DNA of 36,990 nt from Rhodoferax sp. Its GTDB lineage: Bacteria; Pseudomonadota; Gammaproteobacteria; Burkholderiales; Burkholderiaceae_C. Shown piece after piece: positions 16,458-23,895 of this stretch. The stretch is from assembly GCA_025351745.1 (NCBI GenBank), contig JANXVI010000047.1:1-36990 (forward strand), in the 5' to 3' direction. The translations under genes were made by a program, and so were the position numbers. Position 1 is the stretch's first letter. Every line of letters starts with the position of its first letter. The notes below the pieces were generated by a model, which saw only the letters and a program-made list of their open reading frames with translations, ran no database searches and was not told where the DNA came from.

Positions 16458-17312
16458 TCAAGCCATTTCATTCCTCTCCAAACTTTGGATTATTGGATTC
16501 GGAACTTTAGGGGCCGCGGGTAACGCGTTTAGCCGATCCAAGATCGCCTGATCCCACTTCAACGGGAAAGCTGCGGGGATAACCAGTGTGGTAGCTCCAC
16601 TCAGCGCTGCGGCTGGTAAATCGCGCAAAAACATCTTGTCCATGCGCGTCTTCTCCAGCGGATTGGTCGCCGCTTCGTACAGGATCACCTCGTGGTCCAG
16701 TGGGTAGTCCCGTGCAAGCTTTTCTACCAATATCTGTACTCTGGTTGCCGTGGTGTCAAAGCGCTTGAGCGTAAGTTCACCTGCAAGAAACGGTTGCCAC
16801 AGCACCAACAAGGATGTCGGATCAATTCTCCGCTCGTAGACCATAAACTGTGTGGCCTCCATGGATTGCATGCCGGTTCTACCGGGGTCTATCCCCAAAT
16901 CGGCGATTAAGCAATCCTCAGCAGAAATACCAGGCAACATTTCAGCGATGAAATTCTCGGCTCGCGCATCAGCAATGGCCAAGTGCGACACACAGGCGAA
17001 CACTCCCGGATGACCGTAGAAGGCAGCGCAAACCATCTTGCCAGTTCGCACCGCGGAAAGGATAGTGTCCGTCATACGCCGGTAGGTATCGTGGCGATTC
17101 TTGCCTTCGACATCACAGTCGCCGTAATAACTCAAAAGGCATACGTAATCTTTGGAAATTTCTTGGAGAAACTTGCGTGCGAATCCATTGGATACGACAC
17201 CGAAAACGACATCGGAGTTTTCGATATAGCTGCGTGCCAGAGGGGTCAATTGCCCGGCTAAACGCATACCTGTTCCAACGCAAATCAGTTTTCCAGTTTT
17301 TGTTTGAGTCAC
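16458..17312 (-). CDS. Split-borosin peptide-backbone alpha-N-methyltransferase (SonM-like)
   Basis: A 284-residue tetrapyrrole-methylase-fold protein matching the borosin methyltransferases, which use SAM to methylate backbone amides of a peptide. It starts with GTG (MTQTKTGKLICVGTGMRLAG); no clear ribosome site is visible. Like Shewanella SonM it has LICVGTG, AARSYIEN-type helix 1 (LARSYIENSDVVF), the catalytic-region cluster Y62/Y63, R73 and Y77 (SYYGD, KNRHDTYRRM), YGHPGVFACVSHLAIADARA (SAM loop, 99-118) and MLPGISAEDCLIADLGIDPG. It lacks the fused precursor tail of fungal OphMA, so the substrate must act in trans. The small gene at 19101 encodes the expected partner. General pipelines may call it a siroheme or cobalamin methylase, but it has none of that context. 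It ends the operon 15 bp after the GGDEF gene. Confidence 0.88.
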   Translation of the reverse strand: MTQTKTGKLICVGTGMRLAGQLTPLARSYIENSDVVFGVVSNGFARKFLQEISKDYVCLLSYYGDCDVEGKNRHDTYRRMTDTILSAVRTGKMVCAAFYGHPGVFACVSHLAIADARAENFIAEMLPGISAEDCLIADLGIDPGRTGMQSMEATQFMVYERRIDPTSLLVLWQPFLAGELTLKRFDTTATRVQILVEKLARDYPLDHEVILYEAATNPLEKTRMDKMFLRDLPAAALSGATTLVIPAAFPLKWDQAILDRLNALPAAPKVPNPIIQSLERNEMA

Positions 17313-17327
17313 GGTGCGTCTATGTAG

Positions 17328-19076
17328 TCAATTTTTGGCAACCGTGACGCGATTGCGTCCTTCGTTTTTAGCAAGATAGAGGGCCTTGTCTGCCGCTACC
17401 AAAATCTCTTCAAAGCTGGCTGATTGGCCACGGCTACGCGTTGCAACTCCGAAGCTTGCAGTAATCAAAAAATCGAACCCGCAGGGTTGGGTATCAATTT
17501 CAGCGATTGCCGCACGGCAGCGCTCCGCCATGGCACTTGCATGTCCTTCGCTGGAATCTTTTAGACAGATTGCAAATTCTTCGCCACCCAAACGGCCAAT
17601 ACAGTCGCCTTTCTGCAATTGAGCTTTGGCGATGGCGCATACCGCCTCAAGCACCCAGTCACCCGCTGCGTGACCATAGGTGTCGTTGATTTTCTTGAAG
17701 AAGTCCATGTCGAAGAGGACGATACTTACAATGCTCTGAGCATCTTTGAACAACTGCTGCGCACACCCCGTGAAGTGAGCACGGTTGCTTACCTGTGTGA
17801 GTCCGTCTATTTGCGCGGACTTACGGAAAACATTCTTCAGTCGCAACGTGTTGACGAGCCATGCGCCAAGTATTGCGAGCACAACCAGTACCAAAGTCAT
17901 CAGCAAAATTAGGTTTTGATATCTGCCTTGCTGAAGTGCCCTTTCGACGCTCAGGGTTTTGTTTTTTTGCTCCAGCAGTGCCATTTGATTGGCTTTGTCT
18001 TGCGTGTCGAACTTGACACGTTGGTAGGCCAAATTCTTGTGCAATTGGTCATCCAGAACTTTCTTCTTCAAAGCCAGGTTTACTTCGTAAAAGCCAACTG
18101 CAGCTGCTAGCTGGCCTTGAGCGCGCTTTATTGCCGCCATGGTTTCGCTGGTCTTTTCTTGTAGTTCAAGAACCTTTGCAGTTTGCGCCCGAGCGAAGGC
18201 CCTCTTGCCATAATATTCTGCCCGATCCATGATGTTGGCTTTCAGGTACGCGCGGGCAAGAGCCTCTTCCAGTTGTGTAACGTAGTCTGCATCCTGACTC
18301 AGAATGGAGAACTCTCGTAGCAGCGGTAGGCCTCTATCGATGCCAGTTGTGTATTGGCCTGAATCAATCAAGTCAATTGCGACGTCGGTTTTGACGATCA
18401 GAGTAAATAGCTGATTTTTGTTTGCGTCGCATGCGCGGATGGCTTCTTGTACAAGTGACTGCGCAGTTTGGCGATCGCCCTTCAAAAAATTAATTTCCAC
18501 GATGTCAGTTAGGCCCATACAGGCGGCTAGGGAGCCGACGTTATCGTCACGCAAGGCATAGATACGTTGTGCGTACTCCAACGCATCATCGAAGGCGTGG
18601 AGCGAGTTCGATAAGGCGAGTGCACCCTGTAGAACAATTATTTTCGATTGTGCATCGTCTAATATCGGAACTAACTGAACTGCCTCGTTCATTGCTAACA
18701 ACGCTTTGCCGTAATGACCTAACGAGGCATTGCCGTCAATGAGGTGGTAAAGAAATCTCGCACGCGTTGGGGGCGACTTCACCTCTCCAAGATAAGATTC
18801 TGCTACGGCAACGCGTTCCTCGTGCATGCCTCTCGCGGCAAATGACGCTGCTAGAAAATTATGGTATTTTTCGTTTTGAATTTGGGTGAAAGTTGACCGC
18901 AGGGCATGCAGTTTTTCGAGCGGAAATCGTGCACTTTCTGGCGTCGAGTTCAGATAGTGTGCGCATTCGGAGAGCAAAACGTCGACCGTGTTTTCTTCAG
19001 CCGCGAAAGCATTTAGCCAATGGCTCGCGACCAATAAAAGCAGGACAATGAGCCTGACGCAGCAGGCAGACCGCAT
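17328..19076 (-). CDS. Membrane TPR/GGDEF diguanylate cyclase in the borosin operon
   Basis: A 582-residue predicted c-di-GMP synthase. It has a signal peptide (1-26, ending AFA-A), a periplasmic region of TPR-like helices (about 80-380, e.g. GHYGKALLAMNEAVQLVP and AFDDALEYAQRIYALRDD), a coiled segment, one membrane helix (about 388-410) and a cytoplasmic GGDEF domain (about 420-580). The metal ligands are in VLFDMDFFKKINDTYGH and the signature is RLGGEEF (497-501), so it should be active. The RxxD inhibitory site is absent (QKGD at that place). It lies 24 bp after the precursor gene and 15 bp before the methyltransferase, on the same strand. The periplasmic TPRs suggest sensing of a peptide or protein outside the inner membrane; a role as receptor or reporter for the borosin product is inference. 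Confidence 0.9.
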   Translation of the reverse strand: MRSACCVRLIVLLLLVASHWLNAFAAEENTVDVLLSECAHYLNSTPESARFPLEKLHALRSTFTQIQNEKYHNFLAASFAARGMHEERVAVAESYLGEVKSPPTRARFLYHLIDGNASLGHYGKALLAMNEAVQLVPILDDAQSKIIVLQGALALSNSLHAFDDALEYAQRIYALRDDNVGSLAACMGLTDIVEINFLKGDRQTAQSLVQEAIRACDANKNQLFTLIVKTDVAIDLIDSGQYTTGIDRGLPLLREFSILSQDADYVTQLEEALARAYLKANIMDRAEYYGKRAFARAQTAKVLELQEKTSETMAAIKRAQGQLAAAVGFYEVNLALKKKVLDDQLHKNLAYQRVKFDTQDKANQMALLEQKNKTLSVERALQQGRYQNLILLMTLVLVVLAILGAWLVNTLRLKNVFRKSAQIDGLTQVSNRAHFTGCAQQLFKDAQSIVSIVLFDMDFFKKINDTYGHAAGDWVLEAVCAIAKAQLQKGDCIGRLGGEEFAICLKDSSEGHASAMAERCRAAIAEIDTQPCGFDFLITASFGVATRSRGQSASFEEILVAADKALYLAKNEGRNRVTVAKN

Positions 19077-19100
19077 CTTAATCGTGGGAGCGATGTTGAA

Positions 19101-19316
19101 TTAAAAAGGAGTGGTGGGTGCAATGGGCGTTGGAAAAAGTGCTTCGCTGACACCCGTAAGTTTCGCAATCGCTGCTTTGTCCCCAGACATCAGCGCCTCT
19201 TGCTCCGCGCCACTCAGTCCATATTGTGTCATTGCTTTCTGCGGATCTGCAGCAAAAGCGTCCCGAGCCGCTGCGTCTTGGTCGAGGATGTTCAAGTAGT
19301 CGAGTAAAGCGGACAT
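19101..19316 (-). CDS. Split-borosin precursor peptide (SonA-like)
   Basis: A 71-residue protein starting MSALLDYLNILDQDAAARDA. Residues 5-53 match the helical borosin-binding domain of SonA-type precursors, also annotated as LigA-like: DAAARDAFAADPQKAM, YGLSGAEQEALMSGD and IAKLTG. The tail after LTG (residues 55-71) is VSEALFPTPIAPTTPF-like, which would be the core region offered to the methyltransferase. The start ATG at 19316 has AAGG about 8 bases upstream. It is the first gene of the operon precursor-cyclase-methyltransferase. A LigA dioxygenase subunit is an unlikely alternative, since no LigB partner is present. A weak promoter-like pair (TTACAC and TAGAAT, leftward) lies about 60-90 bp upstream. 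Confidence 0.85.
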   Translation of the reverse strand: MSALLDYLNILDQDAAARDAFAADPQKAMTQYGLSGAEQEALMSGDKAAIAKLTGVSEALFPTPIAPTTPF

Positions 19317-19699
19317 TGCCTTGGCCTTGCATAAAGAATGACGGGTGTGGACTTGCGTCTAGCTCAGATTCTATAGCCCATGTAACGAGGTGTAATTGAC
19401 ATGGCTCAATTCTTTCAAAACACGTTTATCTGATTGCACCGCGTAGCGTGATTTCCCCGCTGGTTTGCCTGTACGGTTGTTTGTTGTGCCGCAGTCCGAG
19501 CGCGTCTCGCTCGCAGGACAAATGCAGCCGCCCTTGGATGGATTGCGGTTTATTGCCATTCTGCCAAGGCCAAGGGCTTGTTTCACAACTTTCCCGGTTT
19601 GGCTTATGTTCCATCATGGCTGAAAGGCATCCGAATGCTGGTACCTTGCAGGCTTGATGACACCCCGGACAAAGCCAGGTCGAAACTGAATCTTTAGAA
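19317..19699. other. Non-coding stretch upstream of the borosin operon
   Basis: No gene supported. It should hold the operon promoter near its left end. A perfect 6-bp inverted repeat CGAGCG/CGCTCG around CGTCT lies at 19497-19513. Short open frames on both strands have no ribosome site or family-like residues. Confidence 0.5.
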
Positions 19700-19748
19700 C
19701 GCTACTGTTTTTGTAGCAGCATATACATGCTGCGAAAGGGCTAGGAGG
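19700..19748 (-). repeat. Dispersed repeat, reverse copy after the secreted-protein gene
   Basis: Read leftward: CTCCTAGCCCTTTCGCAGCA, then TGCTGCTACAAAAACAGTAGCG. It keeps CTAGCCCT and ends with a GCTAC/GTAGC stem, 61 bp beyond the stop of the gene at 19809. Confidence 0.55.
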
Positions 19749-19808
19749 TGTCTTGATGCACAGTTTTGTCGTCTAGTGGCTGCTGTATCTGGCTCACTTC
19801 TGCACGGG

Positions 19809-20615
19809 TTAGTTGACGTTGCAGTCTTCGCCCACACCGGGTTTTCCCAATATTCGGCACGGCTTTTTGGTTGTACCGCCTGCAGGCTTGGCTGCAGGGG
19901 GTGTTCCGCCCCCATTGGGCCCGATTTGAATGGGGGTCAAGGTAACCGGGGCAAGATTCAAGGCCGTCTTCTTGACCACAACCTTGGGTTGGGTTGGGCT
20001 CCAGCAGCTGCCGCTCTGGGCATAGCCGCCACCCGCGTGGTTGTAGACATTGAAGTAATAGTCGCCCTCTGTGGACATCGTGAATTTGGCGACGCGGGGC
20101 CATGGGGCGTTCGCATCAAACAGCTGGCTGTTAAGGGGCTGGGTGTTATAGACCACGGCCATCTGGGCCTCGCATTTTCCCGAGCCGTTAACCGTAACGG
20201 TGAAGGATTCGCCCGGCTGTACTTTTGTCGATGAGACGGTCACATCGGTCACTTTACCGGTTGCCAGTATTTTGATGCTGGCGCTGCGCGAGCCACATTG
20301 CTCGGGGCTGGTAGAGTCTTTGGTTTCGGAAATGATGGGGTAGAACGGACCCGCCGACTTGTATGCGTGTTTCAGATGCAGCGGACCGTCGGTGTCGAAG
20401 TAATAGCTAATTATGGTGGTCGTCGTTCCGTCGCCCCAATTGGCAGTGAAGTTTTTGCACAAGCCGAAACCCGACAGCGACATGGTGACCATCTCATCGA
20501 CTAGGTATTCGGGTTTGTCGAAGCTGATACTGCCTGAGAATCCGCTGGCAGCGGATGCCGCCATGGCGCAGCTGCAAAGGGTCAAGGCAAGGGTGGTGCG
20601 GGTAAAAAAGCGCAT
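19809..20615 (-). CDS. Exported protein with Ig-like repeats, function unknown
   Basis: A 268-residue protein with a clear signal peptide (MRFFTRTTLALTLCSCAMAA, cleavage likely after SAA or ASA near residue 23). Two beta-sandwich-like segments follow: one with GFGLCKNFTANWGDGTTTTI (about 50-69), recalling PKD-type NWGDG loops, and one with VQPGESFTVTVNGSGKCEAQ. The tail is Pro/Gly-rich (GPNGGGTPPAAKPAGGTTKK) and ends with two Cys. There is no anchor or sorting signal. The Cys pairs suggest periplasmic or extracellular folding. It is one of three exported proteins in a row, 50 bp from its upstream neighbour, perhaps co-transcribed. Confidence 0.75.
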   Translation of the reverse strand: MRFFTRTTLALTLCSCAMAASAASGFSGSISFDKPEYLVDEMVTMSLSGFGLCKNFTANWGDGTTTTIISYYFDTDGPLHLKHAYKSAGPFYPIISETKDSTSPEQCGSRSASIKILATGKVTDVTVSSTKVQPGESFTVTVNGSGKCEAQMAVVYNTQPLNSQLFDANAPWPRVAKFTMSTEGDYYFNVYNHAGGGYAQSGSCWSPTQPKVVVKKTALNLAPVTLTPIQIGPNGGGTPPAAKPAGGTTKKPCRILGKPGVGEDCNVN

Positions 20616-20665
20616 TGAAATCTCCTGATGGGGGTGCGACGGTGTTTTGGGGGTACGGCTTGTGC

Positions 20666-21208
20666 TTAGCCCGGCTTTGCCGTAACCATCACGGTTTTTT
20701 CGTCATTGGCGGGGTTGAGGTCTGGAACAGCGCTGTTGTTGGGACCTATCACTCGCGCAGTGGCTTTGAAGTTGATATGCACGGGATAGGGCTCAGGGCC
20801 CATGTTCATCATGCTGTCGGTCATCACCGTAATGTTGCTCGTGCCCGACTTTTCTTCTCCGGCCTTCAACGGTCCGATATCAACGCCTGCACTCAGTGGG
20901 TAGTAGTCCGCCGTGAAGCGAATCGCAGCATTGGTAACATCCTTCTTGCCTACGTTCTTGATCGTGTAGTCCAGTTGGAACGGTTCCATGCGGTTGACGG
21001 TCGCTTTTGATGAAGTGAGCGCAGTCATTGCAAGGTCAGGTGGCGAAAGTTGGAGCGGTTGGGTTGGCAAGATTGCAGTGTTGCTGGTGGGCGCAAGCCC
21101 GCGTGGCGATAACGGTGCGCTGGTACCGACACGGTCCGCTGCAAAGGCAGTGGCCATGCTTCCAAGCAAAGCCACGTTAATGGCGCATTGGGTTAGGTTG
21201 AATTTCAT
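20666..21208 (-). CDS. Exported CARDB-like protein, function unknown
   Basis: A 180-residue protein from the ATG at 21208, preceded by GGAG at a good distance; the frame continues 34 codons upstream but those are unlike a signal. MKFNLTQCAINVALLGSMAT begins a signal peptide cleaved near AFA-A. The mature part has a CARDB-type beta fold: PFQLDYTIKNVGKKDVTNA, then a turn before AAIRFTADYY, and LKAGEEKSGT further on. CARDB domains occur in surface or adhesive proteins. Its stop is 50 bp upstream of the start of the exported Ig-like gene on the same strand, suggesting one transcript. Confidence 0.75.
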   Translation of the reverse strand: MKFNLTQCAINVALLGSMATAFAADRVGTSAPLSPRGLAPTSNTAILPTQPLQLSPPDLAMTALTSSKATVNRMEPFQLDYTIKNVGKKDVTNAAIRFTADYYPLSAGVDIGPLKAGEEKSGTSNITVMTDSMMNMGPEPYPVHINFKATARVIGPNNSAVPDLNPANDEKTVMVTAKPG

Positions 21209-21561
21209 GAAGTTTCTCCGTTGGGTTGGGTTGTGGAAATCACTGGTAGGTCGACCGTTGAACCCGGGTGGTTCAAAGTTTTTCTGCCAGTGGTGACCGG
21301 ACCCATTCATCTATCCAAGATGCGTGCCAAGGAAAATAGTCAACAAAATCAACGGTTAAGCTCTGTTGAGGGGTCGAAAAGTGTCGGAGTTTGCAGACAG
21401 ACTTTCTTCGTTGAACCAGGAGGATATTGAAATCAATGACTTGCGGTGTCGCGACCAGCCGACAGGAAGCCTGTTGTACGCGTGGCGCGGTGCCTGTCAT
21501 GCGTCTGGGCGCCACAAGACGCCGCGGCTTTTCTACCGCTGCGTTGGGTCTACTTCCACCA
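21209..21561. other. Gap between two exported-protein genes
   Basis: No supported gene. A rightward frame from a GTG at 21381, with GAGGGG seven bases before it, reads MSEFADRLSSLNQEDIEIND and runs into the antisense of the next gene. Its first ~30 codons look plausible but I recognise no family, so it is not called as a gene. Confidence 0.4.
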
Positions 21562-22350
21562 TCACTGCACGACAACCGGCCCACTTGTTGCACTACCGGT
21601 GCAGTCGTCGTATCCAACCGCGGTATAGGTGTAAGTGCCGGGCGTATCGACTGATGGCTTGGGCAACATCAGCGTCATGGTGAATGGGGTTTGCGCCGAA
21701 CTCTCGAACGGAACATTAGGCGTTGATCCCAGTCCCGGTTCGGCGCGTGAATATCCCACATGAAATTTGCGATAGCCGGTTCCGCCCACTGTAAAAATCA
21801 GCTTGCCTGCTGGTGAATTGGGGCTAAGGCTGATGCTGGTCACTGTCGGCAATGGGGGTCCAACGGTCCCGCCCGAGCCGGCGGGTTGACCGGACTTTGT
21901 TGGCGTGGGCGTGGGGATCACTCTGGGCGCGTCCGCGGTGTTGTTCAACACTCTTTTCATCACTTTGATGTTGGCCGTAAAGGGGCGGCCGCCAGCACTA
22001 TTGCAAGTATCTTTCGGGGTGACCGTCAGCGTGTACACATGAAAGTTTTCGTCTGCTGCCACTTTGTATTGCGTTTTTACACTGCCGTTCACTGGCAACG
22101 AAAACTTCTCGTTCCCCGCAAAGCCATTGCCAATGTCCAGGTGATATTCACAAATGCCAACGCCCTCAATCAAATAGTAGAGATCATCGCCAACAAAAAG
22201 CACAGCTGGCGCTATTAAACCAGTCACAGTCGGAATCAACATAGGACTAAGAGGAGGGTCCACCCTGGCGCTGTTGGGTGTTGCCGCGATCACGGTTTCA
22301 GCTAGTGTGATGCACATGACTGCCAACGTTTTCTTTAGATGCATATTCAT
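21562..22350 (-). CDS. Exported protein with Ig-like domain, function unknown
   Basis: A 262-residue protein; the ATG at 22350 has GGAAAA just upstream and is preferred over one four codons earlier. A hydrophobic signal (MNMHLKKTLAVMCITLAETV, cleavage near VIA-A) is followed by a first segment with GVGICEYHLDIGNGF. This resembles the GFGLCKNFTANWGDG segment of the gene at 19809, so the two proteins may be distant paralogues. A Pro-rich linker (VIPTPTPTKSGQPAG) leads to a second beta domain, LPTVTSISLSPNSPAGKLIF to the end. Cys pairs are present. No anchor is seen. The 353 bp to the next exported-protein gene argues for a separate transcript. Confidence 0.75.
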   Translation of the reverse strand: MNMHLKKTLAVMCITLAETVIAATPNSARVDPPLSPMLIPTVTGLIAPAVLFVGDDLYYLIEGVGICEYHLDIGNGFAGNEKFSLPVNGSVKTQYKVAADENFHVYTLTVTPKDTCNSAGGRPFTANIKVMKRVLNNTADAPRVIPTPTPTKSGQPAGSGGTVGPPLPTVTSISLSPNSPAGKLIFTVGGTGYRKFHVGYSRAEPGLGSTPNVPFESSAQTPFTMTLMLPKPSVDTPGTYTYTAVGYDDCTGSATSGPVVVQ

Positions 22351-22399
22351 TTGGTTTTCCATTTATATGAAAAAAAATCAATTTCGTCAGGGGACGCTT

Positions 22400-23130
22400 A
22401 GCCAGATGTTCAATCCAGAGTACCCTTAAGTTGGTAATGGTGACCTGTTCAGGAAAATAATACTGACGAGTTTGAGTCGCAGTGCCATGTCGAAGCGTTG
22501 AATCTATTTGGTGAGACGCCGTGTAACGACGCGCAGTCGTATACCCGTTCTTTCGCATCTGAGTGGATACGCTGGGGTTCAATTTCTACCGGCAGGAAAT
22601 TCGGTCCGCTGGCGCCTCTGGAGGGCACAGAAAACCGCCCGTCGTGTTCGTTCGTGGCTGTATCCTGCCCTAGATCGGGCAGACCACCGACATCCCCAGA
22701 GGTTTGGTCCAGGCTGTGTTTGAGGACATGGCGCAGCCCTACAGAACGACCGTGCTGTCTACTAGCCCGGTCTACTTTCGTGATTTTTTTGGGATGAGAT
22801 CCCTGTCCCATCCGGCGAGTGCCGAAGTACAGGATTGGGCCTGTTCGGTGTCAAAGCAGGCCGGGCTCTAGTCCACGCGGGCCTGTTCGAAGTCATTTGC
22901 CGTTACCAATTTTTGCGGCGACCTGGATGCCTTCAACGTGCCACCATGTTCATGCATGGAGCGGCCAACACAACGATGGTTGGTGACGTGCGGGCTCGCT
23001 GTGCGCCGCACAGTTTGTTTGCGGGCCACAAACAGCGCTTTGTTGACGACGTGCAGAACTTTTTGGAAACCCGAACCCGCAGGACTGGGAGGTGCTGCCT
23101 CCTCTAGCTGCGATTATTCTTCAGAGCCCT
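22400..23130. other. 730 bp with no intact gene, possible gene remnants
   Basis: Rightward fragments look protein-like in two frames: VQAVFEDMAQPYRTTVLSTS and PVYFRDFFGMRSLSHPASAE, ending at a TAG near 22871; then, in another frame, ALVHAGLFEVICRYQFLRRP and RFVDDVQNFLETRTRR. One frameshift would join them. I do not recognise the family, and a stop codon precedes the first fragment. Confidence 0.35.
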
Positions 23131-23135
23131 AAACA

Positions 23136-23164
23136 AAAATAGCTTGCCGTCGGCAAGCTATTTT
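23136..23164. terminator. Terminator hairpin after the PEP-CTERM gene
   Basis: AAAATAGCTTGCC (23136-23148) pairs perfectly with GGCAAGCTATTTT (23152-23164) around GTC. Its A/T ends make it usable in both directions. It lies 22 bp beyond the PEP-CTERM stop. Confidence 0.85.
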
Positions 23165-23186
23165 CTTTCAAAAACAATTTGAAAAA

Positions 23187-23750
23187 TCAGGCGACTCTGT
23201 TCTTGCGGCGGCGTACGATGGAAGCCATCAAGCCCAGGCCCGCCAGCATCATGGCGTAAGACTCTGGCTCGGGTACGGCAGTTGTAAACGTACCGTGGAT
23301 CTCCAGGCTGTTTGTGCCAGAACTCGGATTGCCATTCGTAAATGCGTACGAATGCAAGGAGTAGTCTGTTGGAGAGTTGCCCCACAGATTCCACTTGTTG
23401 CCGCTTGTCGTTGTGAACAGCACGCCAGGGTTGTTCAGCTGAGGTGCAAAGGATGGAAAGAAGTTGTTGTCGTAGATGTACCCGAATTGGGTCACCGAGT
23501 TGGGGCTGTTGGGGTTGGCCACCAGAGACGTTATAGCGCCGCCGTCGCTGCCCGTCACAGTGCCGCTAATGCCCAGAATGTTGTAACCGTTCAAGACATT
23601 GAGAACATCTTCGGTGGTGAAAATGCCGTCCACCTGGTAGGAACCGTCATTCGCCAAAAATTCAAACGTATAGCTACCGGCGCTGGCAATGGTGGATGCC
23701 AACAGGGCTCCCGATACGAACAGCGCATTCCGGATGGTTGAGAGTTTCAT
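23187..23750 (-). CDS. PEP-CTERM sorting-domain surface protein
   Basis: A 187-residue exported protein. The N-terminus MKLSTIRNALFVSGALLAST is a signal peptide (cleavage near ASA-G). The C-terminus is a complete PEP-CTERM sorting signal: VPEPESYAMMLAGLGLMASI followed by the basic cluster VRRRK. The middle (about 25-155) is Gly/Asn/Ser-rich and beta-like, with no catalytic motif. PEP-CTERM proteins are processed by exosortase in exopolysaccharide-producing bacteria; no exosortase gene lies in this window, so it must be elsewhere. Monocistronic, with its own terminator. Confidence 0.9.
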   Translation of the reverse strand: MKLSTIRNALFVSGALLASTIASAGSYTFEFLANDGSYQVDGIFTTEDVLNVLNGYNILGISGTVTGSDGGAITSLVANPNSPNSVTQFGYIYDNNFFPSFAPQLNNPGVLFTTTSGNKWNLWGNSPTDYSLHSYAFTNGNPSSGTNSLEIHGTFTTAVPEPESYAMMLAGLGLMASIVRRRKNRVA

Positions 23751-23895
23751 GGTTTATTTCCTTACAAATTGTTACTATTTGGACGCTGGTTGAGTGTCGT
23801 CACGAAACTTGGGCTTCGCAATAGTCCATTCGGACTAATGCCATGCATAGGGGCTAACCTAAAGAACGGTATTGGAAGTGTTGGGAAATGCGGAG

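Noticed and set aside
16458..17312. Annotation as a siroheme or cobalamin-pathway methylase
   Set aside because: It shares the fold, but the sequence follows borosin methyltransferases closely and a matching precursor gene lies in the same operon, with no tetrapyrrole genes around.
19101..19316. Annotation as a LigA dioxygenase subunit
   Set aside because: The similarity is to the helical domain shared with borosin precursors. No LigB catalytic partner is present and a methyltransferase is.
21381..21683. GTG-start frame with a good ribosome site
   Set aside because: Two thirds of it is antisense to the exported-protein gene and nothing in it is family-like.
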